DNA of 64,000 bases from Procambarus clarkii. Its lineage: Eukaryota > Arthropoda > Malacostraca > Decapoda > Cambaridae. Position numbers and translations under genes: made by a program. Where the stretch lies: NCBI RefSeq assembly GCF_040958095.1, contig NC_091227.1, positions 19,659,210 to 19,723,209 on the forward strand, read 5' to 3'. Below, one piece after another: positions 21,740-33,299 of this stretch (positions within the stretch are counted from its first letter, which is position 1; the number at the start of each line of letters is the position of its first letter). The notes under the pieces are model-generated. The model had not been told where the DNA came from and ran no database searches. It saw only the letters and a list, made by a program, of their open reading frames with translations.

Positions 21740-24700
21740 AGATATTTCTTTGTCAGACACCGAGAAGGAACAAAATATCTGACAGCCATGGGCCAAGAAA
21801 AAGATCGCTTGAAAAATAGAAACCAGACCAAAGGGGACAAATAAGATTCCAATCCATAGACCAAACAGGCTCAGGAGTAGGCCTTCTTTACTACTACTGG
21901 CATTAGTAGTAGTAGTAGTGGTGGTGATGGTGGTGGTGGTGAAAGAAAGCCTGATACAACTTAAGAAAAGAAGACAACATGATGTTGATAACAAATGCCT
22001 ACAAGACTGGCCCCACTAAAGCTAAACAAATGGAGGAAAGCCAAGAAAGTCCAAATACATAAATTGGCAAAGAACCTAAAACCATTGAGAAACATCCCAA
22101 ATTACTTTCTTAGAGGTGGAGCCATGGAATATGCATGGGTTTGGACACCGAGTTAGAAGGCCTGGAAACTAAGACCAAATTTTTTTTTTTTTTTTTTGAG
22201 AGATATACAAGAGTTGTTACATTCTTGTACAGCCACTAGTACGCGTAGCGTTTTGGGCAAGTCCTTAATCCTATGGTCCCTGGAATACGATCCCCTGCCG
22301 CGAAGAATCGTTTTTTCATCCAAGTACACATTTTACTGTTGCGTTAAACAGAGGCTACAGTTAAGGAATTGCGCCCAGTAAATCCTCCCCGGCCAGGATA
22401 CGAACCCATGACATAGCGCTCGCGGAACGCCAGGCGAGTGTCTTACCACTACACCACGGAGACTGCTTAATGGGCCATAAGTAGCCAAAAGGATCTTGCC
22501 AGCAAACATCTCCAGCCTGAAAGGATGAGAAGAGGATAAAGCCAAACTGGAGGATAAAGATAAGAGAAATCCTAACACATTTCTAAGCTAAACATTAACT
22601 GCAATCAAGGAATGGTAATTGGAAAAATGGAAGCCTTTTTCCTATGCCAACACAGATGTCCACCCAAAGGTAATTGAATGACTCGCAAAGCCAATGGAAG
22701 GATATGTTTGAGGCCATCCACTCTGCATTGAAGGAACGGAAACGAGATACCAACAATTGCACACTGTATCTACACAGAGCCAAACCTAGACTCCAGAAGA
22801 CAAGCTGCATGGAGTCCATCCCTAGAATGGAAAGGACTGAAGCAACCCTCTGTGATTTAGACAAAGAACCACTGGAGCAGGTGGAGTGGAGCTGAATCAT
22901 GAGGCCCAAATGAGAAGAAAGGAGCCAAAAGCAAGCCAGACCATGGTTAACCAACTGCTCTGAGCCACCCAGAGAATGGGGGTCATAAAACTCCAGGCCA
23001 AATACGAGGCTTCCATAAACAGGCAAAGCATGGAGGAGGAACACATCTACAAGGGCCGTGACGAGGATGTTCATTGTGGATTTGTTCATTTGATGCATCA
23101 CGTAATTGTGATTTGTGTGTGTAATGGAGGAAGGTGCCATGGGTCAAACTCCAAATAGCCAAAAGAGGAAAGTGGCAACAAGCTGCCAATGGACAAACAG
23201 GGTTCAAACCCAATGGTACGGATGATAGTAAAATGGGTGGTGCTGGGAAAACCGACATAACACCTACAGACAAACCCAGTGGGCAAACCATATAATCAAA
23301 GTTTGGTATGCTGCACAACCTTTTGCACCTCGAATGGGAAACCTCAACATGCTTCACAAAATATGCACAAAAAGAAACAAGTAGAGCAGATTCACTCGAG
23401 TTGGAGACAGGGATGCCAACCGAGAATACCAGACGAGGCCCATCCAACTCTGAACCTATGGCAGAATCAATTAAGATATCTGCCAATTGACAAAGATTAA
23501 CTTCACCAACTGGGGAAGAGCCACATCTTCTGGTTGCAGACCAGATCTCCCAGCTTGCAAACAAGCTGGGAGCCTAAACCAGCCAGCTGTTAAGTTAGGC
23601 AAAGTTGAGTTCTCCAAAAGATGAAGATGAGAGATCTTGACCCTTGTTAACCCCGGAAAAAACACCCTGGGCTTCAGATTCAAACCAAAGGTAAGAACCC
23701 TGAATCAGTAGCAAAGATGTGCCACACAAAACCCTAGTCAGTCTGTGTACCTTGGATGGAGAGGAACATGGCAATAAATGTTCCAAATGATGAGACTATC
23801 CAAGCATCTGCTTTAAAAGACCAGTCAGTCCTGGCTGAAGGGACTCCTGCAGAAGGTAAGACAAGACTGAAGCCGTCTAATTTGAGAGGTTGAAAAGGAG
23901 TGGTAAGTCCATGGGGAACCACCCAAGCATCCAATCTCTTCATAATAATTCTGGGGAGCAGGGAAAGAGACAGCCAAGCCTGGACCTGCGACACCAAGAG
24001 GAAGCATGAAGACCACTCCCATTGAAGGTCCCACAAAACCACACAAAATGTCCAAGCATGATGAGAAAGCATTCAACCCCTACCCCTATTTCTTCCTGCA
24101 CTGTCAATGGGGTGACTGCAAAAGGACAAGTGCTAAGTACCCTGATGATCAGCCCTCTTGCAAAATTAACGACACTACCACTGAGAAACTGAGGAAGTCT
24201 AAGTCAAAGACAGCACTATGGCCCCAGAAAATTGCATTACAGAATCTCTTACTTGACCAGGAGCCATCAAGGCTAAAACACCCTGAAGAACACCTGCCCA
24301 CAATGGGCAGATTCTTACTGCAAAAATACTCTGCTCAAAGACTGAAAACACTGAAGCTCACTGCCATGCTAAATGAGCTGTAAAAAAAGTGCACCACTGC
24401 CTGTCAGGGAAGAGGGGCATAGAAGGAAATTAACTGCTTTCCAGGGTAGAAGGGCATACAACGGAGGCACCGCCTCTTCTGCACTCGCTGTAGGTAGAAG
24501 AAACCCCATCCCCGGCATTAAAGCCAAAGCATCTAAACTACCACAAAGCTGCACAGAAAAAGGCTCCTGTACAAGAGGCATCCTCTGTGGTCCTCATGAC
24601 CTGAACAGTAGAAACTGTAGGCAAATACACATGTAGCAGCCAAGCATGTGCATCCCAGTGTAGGGCAAGTGCCAACAGGGAGGAATCGAGCCCCTAAACA

Positions 24701-25685
24701 CCTGCGACACCAACCCCATCTCACATACTCAAGCATTCTGAAGCAGTGGAAACTGCTCCAAACCCCCAAAGTGGAATGTCCACAAACTAGGAAGAGGACA
24801 AAAGCTCAAATCTCAACCAAAAGGCAGTAATGGATCCAAACTCAAAAAAGAGGTGAGGTTGCAATCCTACAGCATGAACCCTTGGAGACCCACCCTTGCA
24901 AAAGTCAGAAAAATATGAGATGACAGAAATCTATATAAAAAAGTCAAATCCGAGAAACCTACCAGCACCCGGAAATGCACCTGCAAGTTCAAACAGTGAC
25001 AGATATGTAAAAAAAAAAACCTTTGCAGAGCTACAACCCCCTTACGACCAGGCTTGAAACCATATCGGGATGAAAGGACCCCATAGACCCATTTTGGACC
25101 TACCTGTCCAGCCCCACAAAGCTGAATAGAGGGGCCCCAAGGAAGTACCAGGTTCCTTGCCAGACATCTGAGATCAACAGGTATCCCCACCACAAGGAGA
25201 ATACAATCCAACAAAACCCCTCTGGAACAGAAGACAACAGAACCTCAGAAGGAAACTCTGGCTCAACTGTCACTGCTGCCAGTATGGAAGGAGCCAACCT
25301 TGAAGTCAGAAGCAGCCAAAACTCCTGAAGGATGCAAGCACTTCAAAGTCTGGACTAGGAGAGGTCCAAGTAAAAGTGGCCGAGTGCACCAAACCAGCAC
25401 AGCCCAAAACTGAAGTGGGACGACGAGAAGGAACAAACTTGGAACACATCTGCATAACCAAACACACAACCTCCTCAATGGCAGAGAGTGGAGGAGTTTA
25501 ACTCCTGGGTATCCAAAGCAGATCCAAGACAGGACAAAATTTAAATGGAATTCCCTGTTCGGGTAAGAGGTTACCACCTGATAAGCCACACCCTACAAAG
25601 TGGGTTGGACTAAAAAGAAAGCCACTCCACCCAATAAGTGGTAAGCAGTGACAGAAAAAACTACTATCCACACAAAGCTGCAAAG
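21740..25685 (-). repeat. Large decayed repeat of unknown family, frame-rich on the minus strand
   Basis: About 4 kb with more balanced composition than the flanking introns and a strong purine bias on the + strand. The minus strand has many overlapping frames of 60-190 residues rich in Leu, Ser, Pro, Cys and Trp, but none shows a catalytic motif that I recognise. The change of composition at both edges suggests a single old insertion. A GTA/GTG microsatellite lies at about 21901-21942. A SINE (22180-22463) is nested inside. A DIRS-like origin is possible because the sense strand resembles in style the element at 31625-32900, but I see no shared motif. Confidence 0.4.
22180..22463 (-). mobile_element. 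tRNA-derived SINE, copy 1
   Basis: On the minus strand: A-box-like GTGGTGTAGTGGTAAGACAC, B-box GGGTTCGTATCCTGG, a central body with GGGATCGTATTCCAGGGACC, and a tail ending CAAGAATGTAACAACTC and then a long A tract (poly-T 22180-22197 on +). Copies of the same family lie at 35388-35645 (+) and 45565-45830 (-). Confidence 0.85.
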
Positions 25686-26480
25686 TGCAGTGGTACCTTC
25701 GTTTTCAAATTTAACCTGTTCCCAAAGACGGTTTGAAGACTGAAACGAATTTTCCCATAAGAAATAATGTAAATTGAATTAATCCATTCTACACCCCCAA
25801 AAATGTTGACCTAAAAATACATTTTATACATAATACTACTGTACATACATTTTGTACACAGTATGTACAAGTGTATCTTACCTTTATTGTGGACTCTTGT
25901 TGGCATATGGAAGACAGTGAAGAAGGAGGGAAGGACGACAAGGTGTTAAGTGTTTGAAAGGGGAGTCCCCTTCCATTATAACAGCAATGATGACATTTAT
26001 GAGGTACTCTCTCTCTCTCTCTCTCTCACGTTTTGCAGGCATACCATTAGGACCTTGTTGTGGCTCCTGCTTGCTTGTCTTACTAAGAATCTGTCTATAG
26101 ACACTTGTTTTTCCCTATGTTTTAACACTTATCTGAAGTGAGACATCACTTTGTCTCACTATGAATGATCTCGTTTTTCCTCTATTGTCATCCTCACAAC
26201 TATTTTCTGATGTTGAACTTTACCACCGACTTTCTTGAAACCCATGGCATGATATTTAATAAGAACTTTTATGTTCAGAAACCAAAAAAGCACAAAAACA
26301 ATGAAATTCTTCACAAAGAATTCAAGCACGGTCGTCACTGGGCAGGAGACACTTAAACCGAAGTGTGCCACACACTTGGTTGGCTCATACATGTATCAAC
26401 AAACTCAAGCACCAAGGCAAACCTTGAGTACCGAGTCAAATTTTGCAAAGAAATTGAGCTCGAGAATTTACTGTACCAAG
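25686..26480 (-). mobile_element. Tigger/pogo-like transposon remnant with start of transposase
   Basis: Left end CAGTGGTACCTTCGTTTTC (25688-25706) is a Tigger-type terminal repeat. On the minus strand, 26159-26244 or so encodes the beginning of a pogo-type transposase (MGFKKVGGKV, then VRMTIEEKRDHS), matching the start of the longer frame at 60245-60646, after which the match stops. A CT microsatellite (26008-26028) interrupts the middle. The right end is truncated around 26470. Confidence 0.75.
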
Positions 26481-27069
26481 AAAAAAATTGCACTGTGGCA
26501 ACGCTGCTTGGAGGGATGGTCCATACTGATGCTGTACCACAACATAGGAGACCTGTGGGGAATATCAAAACCAACCATGGAAGGCTAAGTGCAGGGAAAT
26601 GCCCATGAAACTCATACTGACTTCTGAACTGGGAACACACAGCGAGGGGTAAGTGTAATACTTACCGCCACCAGAGTAAGAGCAAAGAGGGCCACCGAGG
26701 GCCACTTACACACTAGTGGCCTCAATGAGGGCAGGAAGCCAGCATCTTGTCAAGTATCCCCCCCATTTGCCCTAATGATTTTTTTCAATCTGGATTTTAA
26801 AAGAGGAACAAATATATGCATGAGCACATGCAGGCCAAAGATCAAAAGAAAAGCAAACATTTAGTCAGGAAGAGCAGATGGGACACTCATTGGTACACAG
26901 GTGACCCCCCCACCACCATCTGACCACACCACAATACTTCTACCCTCCACCCTCCCTGTTGGGGAAACCAAAGGTGTGTGATGGGCATGGGGTGGCAGTG
27001 GGTGACGATGGGTATGGGGTCAGACACAAGGAATTAAGTTGCTGGTTTGGTGGGTGAGGTCTGCAGAAC
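26481..27069. other. Spacer, nothing recognised
   Basis: Balanced composition to about 26760, then G- and C-rich simple patches (26900-27030). No domain found. Confidence 0.4.
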
Positions 27070-27656
27070 GGTCCATCTAATTACCCAAAGCTACCCAAAT
27101 TTACTCAAAGCTTCCTAGCATTACATAAGTAATGAAGAAATGTGATATATTTACTCACTATATTGTTGGTGTTGAATGTAGAACATAAAAAAACATTTTT
27201 ACTCTGAAATAATATAAATTTATAACAAAATTAGATGAAGCTAAGTGGCATGTGAGGCCATAGGAAGTCGACGATCCAAGCGACAATGTTGTGGAGCGAC
27301 TTATCCAAGATAAACAAATTATTCAAGATATATTGTTGCCTAGAGGTTATATCAAGTTATGTTTGGATAAATTAGGTTTGGTTAGGTTAAGTTAGGTAGG
27401 TACAGGAGGCTCATATACCAGCAAACATTGTCGCTTGGACTGTCGACTTGCTTTGACATCACCAGCTTCTTAATTTTTCTCTAATTTCGTTATAAAATGT
27501 TAGTTTTTCAGAGTAAAAATATGTTTTTCATGTTCTACATTCAGCACCAACATTATAATGACTAAATATATCATATTTATTCATTACCAACGTAATGCTA
27601 GGAGCTTTGTGTAGCTTTGAGTAAGTTTGGGTAGCTTTGGGTAATTAGACAGACCC
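27070..27656. mobile_element. Foldback element of about 590 bp
   Basis: Left arm (27070-27310) and right arm (27415-27656) are reverse complements with scattered mismatches: GTCCATCTAATTACCCAAAG at the left end pairs with GGGTAATTAGACAGACC at the right end, and CGACAATGTTG at 27281 mirrors CAACATTGTCG-like sequence near 27430. No frame. One arm of the same family recurs at 47091-47345. Confidence 0.8.
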
Positions 27657-30600
27657 CTTACAGAAGGCCAGGGAAGGAAGGGGTACATGTGAGTGGCAGT
27701 GGTCACACAATTTTCACACATGAGAATTCACTGTTGCATTTATATGTGGAACTACAACCTCACTATACATCTAATTGGAAACAATCACCATTACGTCTGC
27801 TGCAATAAATGTGGGCTTATGTGCCTCCCCTTCACTCCACTCCCCCTCCACCCTTGACCTCCTTCCCACCTGGTGGGAAGACCCTTGACCACCTTCCCAC
27901 TAGGACCAACTCTCCCTCACTCTGGCCTATATACTCTTTCCCTTCCTCTCAGACTTCCCACCAAAAGAACACGCCTTCTTCCATTGATTCTTTTGGAATG
28001 TCACAAAATAATAATAATGTTTCTTCAGGTAAAAGTACACGCACACAAAATGAGTTACAAACAGAATGTTGGGTTTCTATATAGAGCTAATACTGTATAT
28101 ACTATCCCTAAAGCTACTAATACACACAGCATTTCAAGCAGAAAATCCTTGTTTCACTTAGTCTTCAGCAGGTATTTACACAGACTTGAGTCGAGTCTTG
28201 GCTTGCCCAGACCCTGTGATCCTTGTTGAATAAGTAAAACTGTAGCATCCACCCCACCTCATGTCCGGGTGCTGCTGCTGCTGTGTATGTTATATATATT
28301 ATATAATTTATATATAAAATCTGTATTCTGTACATTATATTGTATTGTCAATTCACAATATCTTATTATTCAGAAGTCAAGTAGAATACAGTGGTACTGT
28401 ACTGTACATCCAAAATCAGAATCATATTGTATTGTACCCAATCCAAATTTGAGTGAACTCCAGATTTTTTGACGTTTTAAATTTTTAGATATTGATCATA
28501 TTTTTTCTTTTAGTCTGATACAGTACTTATTTAGACAAATTATATATAATGATTCTATGTACAGTACAGTAGTTTTAATAATGTACAACAAGTTTTGAAA
28601 AATTTGTTGACTTGCCTTGTTATAGCACAGGCTGCTTTTGAAAACAGACAGCCAAAGTACACTTATGGTACTATGTCATGCTGTGTTGAACCTCCACAGG
28701 CACCCTGAACTTGAAGTGTCTGCAGTGTAAGTCCATAGTGGGCACATATAATCACATTCTCTTGGCAAAATACTAACTGTTCTCCACGATCAGCCAGCTC
28801 CAGGCTACAGTGCTGTATAAATCATTGGTAAATACCATCATATAAATCCTCATGCCAAGGTGGTTTCAATATTCTTTTGTTACTTATCTTGACACTGTTG
28901 CTCTCCATTTTATTCCCAAACTATGTGATCCACTTCCATCTCTCTTTAGCAAGGCCAGAAAGGGCATCGATATCATGCAGTACTTTTCTAACTGCTTTCC
29001 TCCCCAGCCATGATCACCCATGATCACTTTTTTTTTTTTTTTTTTTAAATAACGTGGCTGGATTATCTATGGCAAGGCAATTGCTCTTACCCTTGTCTGA
29101 TGTACCAATACTACTCTTGCTGCACAACGTGGCTTCACCGTGGAAATAATGATACATCATATGCAAATGCTCAAGTAACGAGAGCCAGCTATGCATTATT
29201 GTTATGCATGCCTCAACAGTTAGTCCCAAAGAAATCTCAAATCTTGCTTGTACAATTTATAATACAATATTAATACAGTAAAACATTTTAAAAATATAAA
29301 TGCAATATTTGCAATATGGTCAAATATTAATTAAAACAAGATTAGCAAAAAAAAATAGATTACTGTATATATATAATTTGATGGAAATTACCTAACACAA
29401 TGTATCAATGATCCAGATTTTGCTACATTCCCCTCTAGCTTTTTTTTTTTTTTTTGTTTAGAAATTCAAATTTGAGAGGATTGTTGGTTGCATCGTTTGT
29501 CAGCTCAATAGATAGCCCAGGTAGACCTCAATAAGCCTAATGGGCTTTCCGGCCCCAACTACAGGAAACCAACTGGTAAAGGCATTCATGGTTACATGCA
29601 TCATTCAACACTACTCATTATGTAAGGTGTCATCATGCCATCAATAACAGTTAGCTTAGAAAAGATTTTAAACTTCAATGGAATTTGTAAGTAAAAAAGA
29701 ATAAATTTTGTTAGAAAATGTTTGTGGAAATAGCTCAGCTCTGCTTGTTAAATTAACAATGGGCTTCATATTCCAACTGCAGAGTCAATCTTGATGAATT
29801 CTTTTATATTGTATATTGTATTAATAAGTACAGTATTACTGTATTTATGATTTCCTTCTGTAACATTGATAATGCTGTAAGCACAAAATTATATTACATT
29901 GCCATGACTATTAAATGTACATACAATAAACTAAGGTCTTCACTGTAATGGGGCAAGTGTACATTTTTAAATAACATCTACGCTTGCTAATCCGAATTAT
30001 ATGGGGCTCACGCCATTCAAGTTGGCCAAATATTTTACCAGGAATGTTAAAAAAAAAATTTGAATTTATTCAGGTTTTTGTTTGGCAGAAATCTTGGCAG
30101 TCCAAATTTCTTTTTGGGATAAAAAAAAAAAAAAAAAAAAAAAAAAATAAGGTAAAACACAAACTTGATATCATTCAGACTACTCAGAGACTTAAGATAC
30201 TGTACAAGAATCGAAATTACTGAGCTCTTACAGTATAAACACACATATATTATATTGTACTGTATATTGATGTAACTATAGTATGTTTTATTAGCAATTA
30301 TATTACTCCATTGTATAAAATAGTTATGTTTAATAAATTGCAATCTATGTGGTTTATTTTCGTTCATTCCCTGCATTAAGTGTACACTAAAATTGTCATT
30401 CTTATTTCCAAATATTGAAAGTACTGTACAGCAAAGCCCATAAATCTGAACCATACTGGAATCCTTGAAAATTAGAAGTGATTTGACTACTGGAATAGCG
30501 TATAAAAATTCTGAATCGAGGACGAGTCATGAAACCACCATCATAATGATATTGAAACCGATTCTGTAAAGTAATTTCATTGCTGTTCACATATTTTTCC

Positions 30601-31000
30601 AGTAGAGTGTTTGCTTAAATTCTAACACTTTTAGTAGTAAGTATATACTACAGGTATTTGAAAAAACTAAATTGTTATTACAAATGGTTTACTAAAGAGA
30701 TTTGGTTCTAGAGGTCATAGTTTTAGGTTCTCAGGCGAGTCTCATTCTGCTGTTGCACTTCTTGATGCAAGTTCCTCCTCTGCTTGATGTCACAACTATG
30801 CATCATGGAAGGCTGGTTATATGTATAAATATAAAATAAAATAAAAATGAGTGTACTGTATAAATATACACTCATATTTATGAAAGTGTACATGTATATA
30901 CTTAATGTAGCCATGTTTATAAAATGTATATTTATAACTGGTAAATTGTCTTATTGCTGAATGTATATTTCTTAGCTGGATAATCAATAGATCCCTAATT
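27657..31000. other. Long intron before exon F
   Basis: Mostly AT-rich with TACTGTA-type words (28390-28420, 28560). A short SINE-tail-like piece at about 28080-28160 and poly-T runs at 29028-29046 and 29441-29455 hint at old SINE insertions. A 27-base A run is at 30121-30147. No coding signal. Confidence 0.45.
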
Positions 31001-31019
31001 TTTTTGTTTTTTTTTTCAG
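31001..31019 (+). promoter_or_regulatory. Conventional splice acceptor of zinc-finger exon F
   Basis: An uninterrupted T-rich tract (about 30999-31016) ends in CAG at 31017-31019. The shared GGGCATCCCTTACAG block of exons A-E is absent, so this exon has a strong ordinary acceptor. Confidence 0.8.
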
Positions 31020-31256
31020 GTTTTGGGTACAATGGAGGCCAGAAGTGACAAAAACTTATCTGGATTGAAGACATACAAGACACACCGGTGCCAGTATTGT
31101 TCTTACTCCACCTACTTCCATTATCTTCTTGTACGACATACCCGAACTCATACAGGAGAGAGGCCGTACTCCTGTCCACACTGTCCTTACCGCTCCTCGC
31201 GCAAGGATTACCTCAAGCACCACATCAGCACTCATGTTTCGGTCTCCAGTGAATAA
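31020..31256 (+). CDS. Alternative terminal zinc-finger exon F (two C2H2 fingers)
   Basis: Phase-0 terminal exon of 78 residues, from GTT (valine) to TAA at 31254-31256. A lysine- and serine-containing leader of about 20 residues precedes two C2H2 fingers: CQYC...HTRTH (about residues 23-43) and CPHC...HISTH, joined by a TGERPYS linker. A two-finger terminal exon is the usual size in Drosophila lola, so this may be the most typical family member. The CSYS and CPYRSS forms have the aromatic residue two positions after the second cysteine. The stop codon overlaps a GAATAAAA sequence (31251-31258), a potential poly(A) signal right at the end of the frame. It is the last zinc-finger exon I can find in the window; the array may end here or continue beyond the repeats. 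Confidence 0.85.
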   Translation, partial: VLGTMEARSDKNLSGLKTYKTHRCQYCSYSTYFHYLLVRHTRTHTGERPYSCPHCPYRSSRKDYLKHHISTHVSVSSE

Positions 31257-31624
31257 AATTAAGTCAAACATTACATATTTTAGTTGCATATTTCTAAGTA
31301 ATACAACTTTTGCTGCCTCAGGCAAGATCCTGCTAGTTTTCTGGACAGCATTATGCACAGTCAAGACAAGTTGACATCCTACACTGGCACACCATGGATC
31401 CTTTAAAACATCCATGATAGGTCATGCTGAAGAATAACTACTCAGCCTGGAATGTCCTCTAGAAAGCTCATTCAAATTAACTCAGTTATTTCAAATATTG
31501 TACTACTTGACATCACAATGACTTCCAAGCAGTGCTCATTCTAAGTTCTATGTACTATATATCCTTCACAAAGTAGTGCTTACATTCTTGAAGACCTTTC
31601 AACCTTATTTGGGAGGGGGAGGAG
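31257..31624. other. Sequence after exon F
   Basis: Probable 3' UTR and spacer. No feature recognised apart from the AATAAA at the stop codon. Confidence 0.4.
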
Positions 31625-32900
31625 GATGAGGCAGGTTCTGGGTATTTGTGAGGCTTGGGTACTCTCCATTCTCCACTTTAAATGGCCAACAAGCCTTATC
31701 CTTGCTACCTGTTTTGGAATGGATGTTTGCTCCTGCTAAAGACACAGGATCTGTGTCCAAGATAAATGACACACTGACATTGACACTGTTTCAGTTGGAA
31801 TCAGTGGGAAACATTTCTGTGTCATCTAGTGCAATTGCAGTTGCAATCTATCAAGGCTGGAGTGTTTGTGGACCATGTTTCCTGCCCTGCTCTACATTGG
31901 CTCCAAACTCTTCTTCCCTTGTATATTCTCAACTCATAAAACTGGCTTGTAGTGTTATTAATTAATGCAGGCTTTCTGTAGTTCTTAATGTGTGAACTTT
32001 TTACTGCAGATCTTCTGCCATCTGTATGGGAAGCAGGTCGAATAGCTGCTCATCCAACACCTTAGAGCCTCCTCTTATTGTTGCTATCTGGTGTACTTTT
32101 CAATGGTATCTTGTACTGCACCAATTTTCTTCCATGTGTTTTTCTCTTATGTCATTCCTCACTTGAATCTTTATTGCTGAGAAGCTCAGGCTAAACAATA
32201 TTTCTTCATGTAGAGCTGTACTGGCAGAACTGCTTCACCTTAACCTTGGTCTTGAAGTATAGTTCTTTTCTTACGTTTAGTAGGGACTTCAACCATGTGC
32301 AGTTGAACCCAGCCTGGTCTCTTGATAGGGTGCAGCAATTTATCTACTTTGATTTCAAGACTCTCTATTTGAGAATTCTTATGTTTCTTATGCCCTTTGC
32401 TACAGGCAGTTGGGCCAGTGAGCTATTTATTCTTCTTAGTTGTTTTGGCTCATTTTTATAGTCATTGTGCTGGTGCATCATCATTGTGCAGTCACAGCAA
32501 AGCCCTTTTAGCTTTTGGCATTATAATACAGAGTCCCTTTTGCTGAATTTCCAAAGCATGGTGCCTTGCATTGATGACTGGTTTTTCCACTTACAGCATA
32601 GTGTGATCAAGCTCAGCCACAGGCTCTTTCTATGCATGTATCATTTGGTCTGACCTGACATCAGAGCTTAGGAAAATTGGATGGTGTTCTATAATTTTAT
32701 GTCCTGGTACTTGGATGGCTATATTCCTGATCATCTCTTTCCTGGGCAGGAGTCTGAATGTCTGGATATGGATCTTTCCTGGGATGTAGGAACTTCCTTT
32801 CCCTGTGCTTTATAGGTGTTCATGTTAGGTAGAATGTGTCTGGGGTAGTAGCTTGGTGACCCAACTAGTGATTAGTGAGACTTCTACTTGGAAGTTCCTG
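31625..32900 (+). mobile_element. Decayed DIRS-like retroelement with tyrosine-recombinase fragment
   Basis: Balanced composition against AT-rich flanks. The frame at 32246-32461 reads W-SLDRVQQFIYF, then TLYLRILMFLMPFATGSWASEL, which resembles the box I region of the tyrosine recombinases of DIRS/Ngaro elements (LALATG-R-SELHAL). The catalytic arginine place holds tryptophan (TGG), a change that a single CGG to TGG mutation would give. The remainder has frames without clear motifs. Element is broken; boundaries are guesses. Confidence 0.5.
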
Positions 32901-33135
32901 TGATGCCAAGTATGGCTTGGAAGGGCTTTTAGCTTATTTGAACAAGCCTTCTAGATGTCATTTCAGGCTGGATTGTGTATTCTTTAGGGTTTTCCTTGCA
33001 CCACTATGACTTGGAAGGGATGTGTGGAAAGATCTGTACTATATTGGTGCAAAACCTTGCCTTGACTCTGCACTATGTTGTCCAGTAAACCATCAGGATC
33101 TTGCTTCAAGTAGCAACCTAGTTGTTACCTGAAAC

Positions 33136-33178
33136 AAGTAGAATATGAAGAGCTCAGAAAGCTCTTCATATTCTACTT
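33136..33178. repeat. Perfect 19-bp hairpin
   Basis: AAGTAGAATATGAAGAGCT (33136-33154) and AGCTCTTCATATTCTACTT (33160-33178) are exact reverse complements around a 5-base loop (CAGAA). Confidence 0.9.
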
Positions 33179-33299
33179 AAAGAGGGGGCTTGGGAGTCAA
33201 GTTAACTTGTCAACTGTGAATCCCTTCCCTTCCTTTCCCTACGATATTCCACATACAACCACAAATCACCATGGGAAATTGTGAGAACTCATCTGCAAG

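Noticed and set aside
22595-23564. Minus-strand frames of 181 and 193 residues
   Set aside because: No domain or splice structure, overlapping frames of equal quality and repeat-like setting; treated as part of a decayed repeat.
27640-27662. Orphan acceptor CCCCTTACAG as a seventh zinc-finger exon
   Set aside because: It lies at the end of the foldback element and no zinc-finger frame follows.
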